Below, in pieces: positions 5,983-10,082 of a DNA stretch of 10,082 bases. The notes under the pieces are model-generated. The model made no database searches. It had not been told where the DNA came from and was given only the letters and a program-made list of their open reading frames with translations. Where the stretch lies: contig DYRB01000079.1 of NCBI GenBank assembly GCA_020718945.1, positions 1-10,082 on the forward strand. The letters are read 5' to 3'. The translations under genes were made by a program, and so were the position numbers. The stretch is from Lamprocystis purpurea. Lineage in GTDB: Bacteria; Pseudomonadota; Gammaproteobacteria; Chromatiales; Chromatiaceae. Every line of letters starts with the position of its first letter. The first letter of the stretch is position 1.

Positions 5983-6969
5983 TCAGGCCGGACCGCCGTC
6001 CACCAGCCCCGCCGCCTGGCGGTCGGCATGGTAGGAAGAGCGCACCATGGCCCCGCTGGCCACGCTGGTGAACCCCAGGGCCTCGCCGGCCAGGCGCAGG
6101 GCCTCGAACTCCGCCGGGGTCCAGTAGCGCTGCACCGGCAGGTGATTCCGACTGGGTTGCAGGTATTGGCCCAGGGTCAGCATGTCACAACCGGCCAGGC
6201 GCAGGTCGGCCATGACCGCCAGGACCTCCTCGTGTTCTTCCCCCAGACCGAGCATGAGCCCGGACTTGGTGGGGATACCCGGGTGGCGGGCCTTGAAGGC
6301 GGCGAGCAGATCCAGGGACCCGCGATAGTCCGCCCCGGGCCGCGCCTGGCGATAGAGCCGCGGGACCGTCTCCAGGTTGTGGTTGAAGACATCCGGCACC
6401 GCGGCATCGACAAACTCCGCCAGGGCCAGGGCCTCGCGGCCCCGGAAGTCCGGCACCAGGACCTCCAGGCGGGTCTGGGGCGAGCGGGCCCGCACCGCCC
6501 TCAGGCAGGCGGCGAAGTGCCCGGCCCCGCCGTCGCGCAGATCGTCGCGGTCCACCGAGGTGATGACCACATAGCGCAGGGCCAGCGCGGCAATGGCCTG
6601 GGCCAACTGCTCAGGCTCCGCCGGGTCCGGGGCCTGGGGTCGGCCGTGGGCCACGTCGCAGAAGGGGCAGCGGCGGGTGCACAGATCCCCCAGGATCATG
6701 AAGGTCGCGGTCCCGTGGCCGAAGCACTCCCCCAGGTTGGGGCACTGGGCCTCCTCGCAGACCGTGGCCAGGCCCTGCTCGCGCAACAGGCGGCGCACCC
6801 GTGCCACCGCCGGCCCCACCGGGGCCTTGGCGCGGATCCATTCGGGCTTGCGCAGGGGTGCCGCCAGGGGTTCGACCTTGACCGGGATGCGGGCGACCTT
6901 GTCCAGCCCGCGCTGGTGGGTCTCGGGGGTGGCGCGGGAGGGTGGCGTCATGGGGATCGGATCGGTCAT
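5983..6969 (-). CDS. lipA: Lipoyl synthase
   Basis: A 328-residue radical-SAM enzyme that inserts two sulfur atoms into protein-bound octanoyl groups, making the lipoyl cofactor of pyruvate and 2-oxoglutarate dehydrogenases and the glycine cleavage system. Both iron-sulfur signatures are complete. The auxiliary cluster is CEEAQCPNLGEC (C71, C76, C82, CX4CX5C) and the radical-SAM cluster is CTRRCPFC (C97, C101, C104, CX3CX2C). TSVDRDDLRDGGA and FNHNLETVPRLY are typical LipA blocks, and RSSY at 310-313 supplies the C-terminal serine ligand. The ATG at 6969 gives a family-typical N-terminus, with AGGA about 11 bases upstream. The frame's extension to 7368 is antisense to the HAD gene and not real. 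It is the first gene of an operon with the small membrane protein and ElyC-like genes. No lipB is adjacent. Confidence 0.96.
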   Translation of the reverse strand: MTDPIPMTPPSRATPETHQRGLDKVARIPVKVEPLAAPLRKPEWIRAKAPVGPAVARVRRLLREQGLATVCEEAQCPNLGECFGHGTATFMILGDLCTRRCPFCDVAHGRPQAPDPAEPEQLAQAIAALALRYVVITSVDRDDLRDGGAGHFAACLRAVRARSPQTRLEVLVPDFRGREALALAEFVDAAVPDVFNHNLETVPRLYRQARPGADYRGSLDLLAAFKARHPGIPTKSGLMLGLGEEHEEVLAVMADLRLAGCDMLTLGQYLQPSRNHLPVQRYWTPAEFEALRLAGEALGFTSVASGAMVRSSYHADRQAAGLVDGGPA

Positions 6970-7044
6970 GGGCTGGGGGTCCTGGTGGGCAAGCGGGCTA
7001 TGGTCGGCGATAGCAGTGCCGGTCTCAAGTCGGCCGTACCCGAG

Positions 7045-7075
7045 GTGACGGGCCGGCAGCGGGTCTGCGTATAAT
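7045..7075 (+). promoter_or_regulatory. Probable promoter of the HAD phosphatase gene
   Basis: A perfect -10 TATAAT (7070-7075) lies in the 169-bp gap between the divergent lipA and HAD genes. GTGACG (7045-7050) is a possible -35 with a long 19-bp spacer. Transcription would start near 7082, leaving a GC-rich leader of about 57 nt. I found no equally good promoter for lipA on the opposite strand. Confidence 0.5.
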
Positions 7076-7138
7076 CCGCGGGCCGGCGCGGGGCCCTGAG
7101 ACCCCAGCGGTCCCCTCCCCAAGCCCCAGGCCGAGCCC

Positions 7139-7828
7139 ATGTACTCAAACGACCGCCTGGTGATCCTCGACGCCGACGGGACCACCATCGACGCCTTCAG
7201 CGCCATAGAAAAGACCTTCGCCCTGCACCGCATGACCCTGGGCCCTCTGGAGCGGTTCCAGAAACGCCGCAACATGTTCAAGTACCTGGGCGGGCTCAAG
7301 GAATTCCCGACCAACCTGCGCCGGCAACTGGGCGCCACCCGGCGTTCCCGGCTGGTCGATACCCTCACCGAGGTCTACCGGGAGGAAGCGACCCTCTACC
7401 CGGGCATAGTCCCATTGCTGGACCGCCTGGCGGGGCAGCCGGACCTGCGCTTCGGCATAGTCACCCGCAACATCACCCGCGACCCGGTGGCCACCCTCCA
7501 GTGCCTGTTCCTGCGCCAGGGGTTCGACCCGGAGCGCTTCGACTTCCTGATCCATCTGCCGTTGTCCGAGGACAAGCTGCTCACCTACCGGGCCCTGCGC
7601 GAGCGCTTCGCCATCAACCCCGCCCGCGCCTTTGCCTGCGGCGACGAGGGCAAGGACTATCTGGCGGCCATCCATTCCGGCATGCACCCCTGCATGGTGT
7701 GTTACGGCTTCGAGGACTGGGACCGGCTGGTGCAGCGCCACGACGTCCCAGCGGAGGTCATTTCCCGCACCCCGGACGAGTTGTCCGGGCGGCTGCTGCA
7801 CGCCCTGGGCCTCGGGCCGGCGGTCTGA
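7139..7828 (+). CDS. HAD-family hydrolase, phosphoglycolate-phosphatase-like
   Basis: A 229-residue phosphatase of the haloacid dehalogenase superfamily. All four motifs are present. Motif I is LDADGTTID, with nucleophile D11 and acid/base D13. Motif II is IVTRN (T109), motif III is K146 in SEDKLLTY, and motif IV is CGDEGKDYLAA (D169, D173), which binds magnesium. An alpha-helical cap of about residues 18-85 between motifs I and II is the C1 type seen in phosphoglycolate phosphatases. Substrate cannot be told from sequence; phosphoglycolate is one possibility. The ATG at 7139 is the only sensible start, although the ribosome site is weak. The gene is divergent from lipA and convergent with rarA. 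Composition matches the host chromosome. Confidence 0.83.
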   Translation: MYSNDRLVILDADGTTIDAFSAIEKTFALHRMTLGPLERFQKRRNMFKYLGGLKEFPTNLRRQLGATRRSRLVDTLTEVYREEATLYPGIVPLLDRLAGQPDLRFGIVTRNITRDPVATLQCLFLRQGFDPERFDFLIHLPLSEDKLLTYRALRERFAINPARAFACGDEGKDYLAAIHSGMHPCMVCYGFEDWDRLVQRHDVPAEVISRTPDELSGRLLHALGLGPAV

Positions 7829-7871
7829 GACCCCGAGGGCGGAAACCAGCGGCGACACCAGGCCTGCCCGC

Positions 7872-7894
7872 GTGACACAGCTCCGCGGTGTCAC
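7872..7894. terminator. Inverted repeat between convergent HAD and rarA genes
   Basis: GTGACAC (7872-7878) and GTGTCAC (7888-7894) form a perfect 7-bp stem with a 9-nt loop, in the 115-bp gap between two convergent genes. The position fits a bidirectional terminator or transcript-end stabiliser. No T-run follows on either strand, so it is not a classic intrinsic terminator. Confidence 0.4.
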
Positions 7895-7943
7895 ACAATG
7901 GTGCCGCGCTCTGCGCGCACCCCCTGCCCCCTCGAAGCCCAAC

Positions 7944-9281
7944 CTACCCAGGGGACCCCTTGGCCTTGCGGTCCAGTTCTGCCAGGTGCTCCAGCTTGTC
8001 GCGGATCTTCAGTTCCAGGCCCCTGGGGACGGGCCTGTAATAGCGCCGACCGGCGAGCCCCTCGGGGAAATAGTCCTCCCCGGCCGCGTAGCCCTCGGGC
8101 TCGTCGTGGGCGTAGCGGTAGGCCCGGCCATAGCCCAACTCGCGCATCAGCCGGGTGGGGGCGTTGCGCAGGTGCACCGGGACCTCCCGCGAGCCCCCTT
8201 GGCGGGCCTCGGCCAGGGCTTGGTTCCAGGCGACATAGACCGCGTTACTCTTGGCGGCGCAGGCGAGGAAGGTGACCGCCTGGGCCAGGGCCAGTTCCCC
8301 CTCTGGGCTACCCAGGCGGTCCACCACGTCCCAGGCGGCCAGCGCCAGGTCCAGGGCCCGGGGGTCGGCGTTGCCGATGTCCTCGCTGGCCATGCGCACC
8401 AGCCGCCGGGCCAGGTAGAGGGGGTCGCAACCGCCGTCGATCATGCGCGCCAGCCAGTAGAGGGCGGCGTCCGGGGCCGAGCCGCGCACCGACTTGTGCA
8501 GGGCGGAGATCTGGTCGTAGAAGGCCTCGCCGCCCTTGTCAAAGCGGCGCACCTGCCCGACCGCCACCTCGGCCGCCAACTCCGCGGTGATCTCCCCGCC
8601 CTCGGCCAGGTCCGCGGCCAGTTCCAGCAGGCCCAGGGCCCGGCGGGCGTCGCCGTCGGCGGCCTCTGCCAGTTGGGCCCGGACCTCGGGTGTCAGGGTC
8701 AGGCCGAGCCCGCCCAGGCCCCGCTCCGCATCGCCGAGGGCCTGATCGATCACCTCGCCCAGTTCGCCTGGTCCCAGGGGTTTGAGGACATAGACCCGGG
8801 CCCGGGACAGCAATGCGTTGTTCAGCTCGAACGACGGGTTCTCGGTGGTGGCCCCGATGAGGACCACAGTCCCGTCCTCCACATGGGGCAACAGGGCGTC
8901 CTGTTGGCCCTTGTTGAAGCGGTGGACCTCGTCGATGAACAGGATGGTCCCCCGGCCCTCCTCGGCGCGGGTGCGACGGGCCTCGGCGACCGCCTCGCGG
9001 ATGTCTTTGACCCCGGCCAGCACCGCCGAGAGGCGCAGGAAGCGCGCCCCCGAGTGGCTCGCGATCAGCCGCGCCAGGGTGGTCTTGCCCGTCCCCGGCG
9101 GACCCCAGAAGACCATGGAGTGGGGCCGGTCCGCCGCGATGGCCTGGCGCAGGGGCTTGCCCGGGGCCAACAGATGGACCTGGCCTTTCAGCTCATTCAG
9201 GGTGCGCGGGCGCATGCGCTCCGCCAGGGGGGCAGAGGGCGGCGCCGGGGCCGGGGCATGGGGGTCGTTTGGCTGGGTCAC
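7944..9281 (-). CDS. rarA: Replication-associated recombination protein A (AAA+ ATPase)
   Basis: A 445-residue AAA+ ATPase of the clamp-loader-related RarA/MgsA/WRNIP1 family, which acts at stalled replication forks with single-strand binding protein and recombination factors. Visible motifs are Walker A GPPGTGKTT (60-68), Walker B ILFIDEVHRF (113-122), sensor 1 GATTENPSFELN (143-154) and arginine-finger region LLSRARVY (157-164). The C-terminal half carries the tetramerisation domain (for example GGCDPLYLARRLVRMASEDIG). Length matches E. coli RarA (447 aa). The start is a GTG at 9281, giving about 19 residues before LAERMRP, as in E. coli, without a clear Shine-Dalgarno. In E. coli lolA precedes rarA and serS follows it; neither is here, so the gene appears to be a single unit. 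Confidence 0.93.
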   Translation of the reverse strand: MTQPNDPHAPAPAPPSAPLAERMRPRTLNELKGQVHLLAPGKPLRQAIAADRPHSMVFWGPPGTGKTTLARLIASHSGARFLRLSAVLAGVKDIREAVAEARRTRAEEGRGTILFIDEVHRFNKGQQDALLPHVEDGTVVLIGATTENPSFELNNALLSRARVYVLKPLGPGELGEVIDQALGDAERGLGGLGLTLTPEVRAQLAEAADGDARRALGLLELAADLAEGGEITAELAAEVAVGQVRRFDKGGEAFYDQISALHKSVRGSAPDAALYWLARMIDGGCDPLYLARRLVRMASEDIGNADPRALDLALAAWDVVDRLGSPEGELALAQAVTFLACAAKSNAVYVAWNQALAEARQGGSREVPVHLRNAPTRLMRELGYGRAYRYAHDEPEGYAAGEDYFPEGLAGRRYYRPVPRGLELKIRDKLEHLAELDRKAKGSPG

Positions 9282-9451
9282 CAGGGCATCCGGTTGGGGC
9301 GCCGCGGGTCGGCGGCCTGGGGTGGGTCCGGCCTCGGAGGCGCGGCGGCAGGATTGTACCCCGGTCGCGACCCTGCCGACCGGGAGGGCGCCGCCAGACC
9401 CACAGTTCCGGTCAGGTTCCGCCCATCCCCACCTAAGGCCGCGTCTGCCTT

Positions 9452-9487
9452 AACAATTTCGTCACCGCCAACAATTTCTGTGGATAA
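9452..9487 (-). promoter_or_regulatory. Perfect DnaA box beside a direct repeat
   Basis: TGTGGATAA at 9479-9487 is the complement of TTATCCACA, the consensus DnaA box. Immediately left are two copies of AACAATTTC (9452-9460 and 9470-9478) exactly 18 bp apart. The site lies in the leader of rarA, downstream of its predicted promoter. A single box could arise by chance, so DnaA control of rarA is only a suggestion. Confidence 0.4.
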
Positions 9488-9572
9488 CTCTGTGCGCAAT
9501 ACCTGTGCAGCCGCGCTAAACCCCCGTCCTGACAGGGTCTCCAACGGATTGGCGCGTTTTTGGCCAGAAGAT

Positions 9573-9601
9573 TTTATCTCGATAAAACAATGGACTGTGA
9601 A
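9573..9601 (-). promoter_or_regulatory. Probable rarA promoter
   Basis: On the minus strand TTCACA (9601-9596, five of six) is followed after 17 bp by GATAAA (9578-9573, four of six). Transcription would start near 9566, giving a leader of about 285 nt before the GTG of rarA. The -10 overlaps the dyad TTTTATC-TC-GATAAAA (9572-9587), a possible operator. Confidence 0.45.
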
Positions 9602-9622
9602 CTCTTTCTGCAACCTTCATCA

Positions 9623-9800
9623 GGGGAGCCCCCGGGTCTGAGGCCGACCTGGGGGAACCCCGTGGCATGTGCACAACAGGTGGCAAAGGGGCTTGATTTG
9701 CTTAGGACAGTCCATCTAAGGCGCCGGTCAGAGCAGCACTCCTGCGGACCAACCGGCGGTCTCTGGGCAGACCTGCATTGGCTTCGCCTGATAGGCCAAT
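9623..9800. repeat. Cluster of five inverted repeats, possible structured RNA
   Basis: The first stem is CCCCCGGGTC/GACCTGGGGG (9629-9638/9646-9655, one G-T wobble), extended by GGGG/CCCC (9623-9626/9658-9661). Next come CTTAG/CTAAG (9701-9705/9716-9720) and CGCCGGT/ACCGGCG (9722-9728/9752-9758), the latter enclosing GCAG/CTGC (9733-9736/9742-9745). Then GGTCT/AGACC lies at 9758-9762/9769-9773. Last is ATTGGCTT with TAGGCCAAT as an 8-bp stem containing one wobble (9777-9784/9793-9800). No tRNA or known small RNA is recognisable. Confidence 0.4.
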
Positions 9801-9820
9801 AAACATCAGAATATACTGAT
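9788..9820 (+). promoter_or_regulatory. Probable promoter and operator of the MoxR-type gene
   Basis: CTGATA (9788-9793) and TATACT (9812-9817, five of six) with an 18-bp spacer make a plausible sigma70 promoter, starting near 9824 with a leader of about 180 nt. CTGAT occurs at 9788-9792 and 9816-9820 and inverted as ATCAG at 9805-9809. The inner pair forms the dyad ATCAG-AATATA-CTGAT exactly over the -10, as expected for a repressor site. Confidence 0.45.
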
Positions 9821-10005
9821 AATTCAGCGCCGCCCCGGGCATCGGTCAGGGTTGCGCTCAACCCCCAAAACCGTCAGGATACGTCCCAGGCACTATTCCC
9901 GACGACCTTCCGGCCGCCCCCAAGGCCCGCGTCGGCCGCCCCGCTCCCGGGGCCAAGGACTCGCCCCCCCGAATGACAACCAAGACACCCGAGTAGCGTC
10001 GCCGT

Positions 10006-10082
10006 ATGACCCCTGCAGACCTCAAGCCCGTCCGCGATCACATCGCCTCCCGCATCATCGGCCAACAGAAGTTCATCGACAG
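10006..10082 (+). CDS. MoxR-type AAA+ ATPase, 5' end only
   Basis: Only 25 codons lie inside the window, reading MTPADLKPVRDHIASR then IIGQQKFID. The helix followed by (I/V)IGQ and a short acidic segment is the start of the AAA+ core in MoxR-family ATPases, which act as chaperones, usually with a VWA-domain partner, in metal insertion or complex assembly. The Walker A motif would lie just beyond the window end. Another AAA+ class starting with IIGQ cannot be excluded. ATG at 10006 is the likely start; its ribosome site is weak. The gene is divergent from rarA. Confidence 0.65.
   Translation, partial: MTPADLKPVRDHIASRIIGQQKFID

Larger units (their letters stand above)
9282..10005. other. Long divergent intergenic region between rarA and the MoxR-type gene
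   Basis: No gene is supported in these 724 bp. Open frames on both strands are low-complexity or start on TTG and resemble nothing known. From about 9440 to 9610 the DNA is clearly more AT-rich than its surroundings and carries a probable rarA promoter, a DnaA box and a direct repeat. From 9623 to 9820 it is packed with inverted repeats. From 9830 onward it is GC-rich leader without visible structure. Confidence 0.7.

Noticed and set aside
7872..7894. CRP-type operator (GTGACAC...GTGTCAC)
   Set aside because: Half-sites are too far apart for TGTGA-N6-TCACA, and the position between two gene ends does not fit a promoter.
9440..9610. Chromosomal origin of replication
   Set aside because: Only one clear DnaA box and no dnaA, mnmG or similar origin neighbours.
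9278..9613. 111-residue minus-strand frame ending in GTGA overlap with the rarA start
   Set aside because: The overlap looks operon-like, but the frame starts on TTG, contains the predicted rarA promoter, has no recognisable domain and degenerates into Pro/Arg repeats. It is not LolA, the E. coli neighbour.
7632..9641. 669-residue plus-strand frame
   Set aside because: Shadow of rarA and the HAD gene, low-complexity, while the opposite strand encodes a complete RarA.
9574..9861. 95-residue minus-strand frame
   Set aside because: Covers the hairpin cluster and the promoter region, with no ribosome site and no domain.
1..10082. tRNA, rRNA, CRISPR array or insertion sequence
   Set aside because: No T-arm or acceptor pattern, no regularly spaced repeats and no transposase or integrase were found by reading both strands.

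Overview
The window looks like chromosome from a high-GC gammaproteobacterium. The lipA, rarA and MoxR-type genes and the strongly G/C-biased third codon positions would fit Chromatiales (purple sulfur bacteria), but this is inference from style and not a proven assignment. One block, about 280-2062, has visibly lower GC and different codon use from everything to its right, as expected for a transferred module.

Left part (1-2062): a compact type II restriction-modification system. A small HTH controller (C) gene runs into a ScaI-family restriction endonuclease gene through a TAATG stop/start overlap. A beta-class DNA methyltransferase is encoded convergently, and its 3' end overlaps that of the endonuclease by 18 bp. 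Upstream of C are two C-box-like operators, and one more sits on the -10 element of the methyltransferase promoter. This is the same logic as the Esp1396I system: C protein shuts down methyltransferase transcription and first activates, then limits, its own operon. The methyltransferase promoter (TTGACA-17-TACTAT) places +1 on or next to an ATG at 2017, so that mRNA is predicted to be leaderless and the longer frame from 2062 is not the real start. A diverged inverted repeat (112-137 and 2076-2101) flanks the module.

Middle part (2277-6969): a GCS2-family carboxylate-amine ligase (glutamate-cysteine-ligase-like) is followed, with an ATGA overlap, by an AstE/aspartoacylase-type zinc hydrolase. 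Together they form a ligase/hydrolase pair of the kind seen in RimK-type peptide-tagging loci. Convergent to it, sharing the four bases CTAG at the stops, is a minus-strand operon: lipA (lipoyl synthase), then a four-helix small membrane protein, then an ElyC/YdcF-type (DUF218) envelope protein.

Right part (7139-10082): a HAD-family phosphatase is divergent from lipA and convergent with rarA (mgsA). A 724-bp gene-free stretch separates rarA from the start of a MoxR-type AAA+ ATPase that runs off the window. This stretch is not empty. It holds a probable rarA promoter, a perfect DnaA box beside a direct repeat, a dense chain of inverted repeats (9623-9800) that could be a structured RNA, and a promoter overlapped by spaced CTGAT half-sites.
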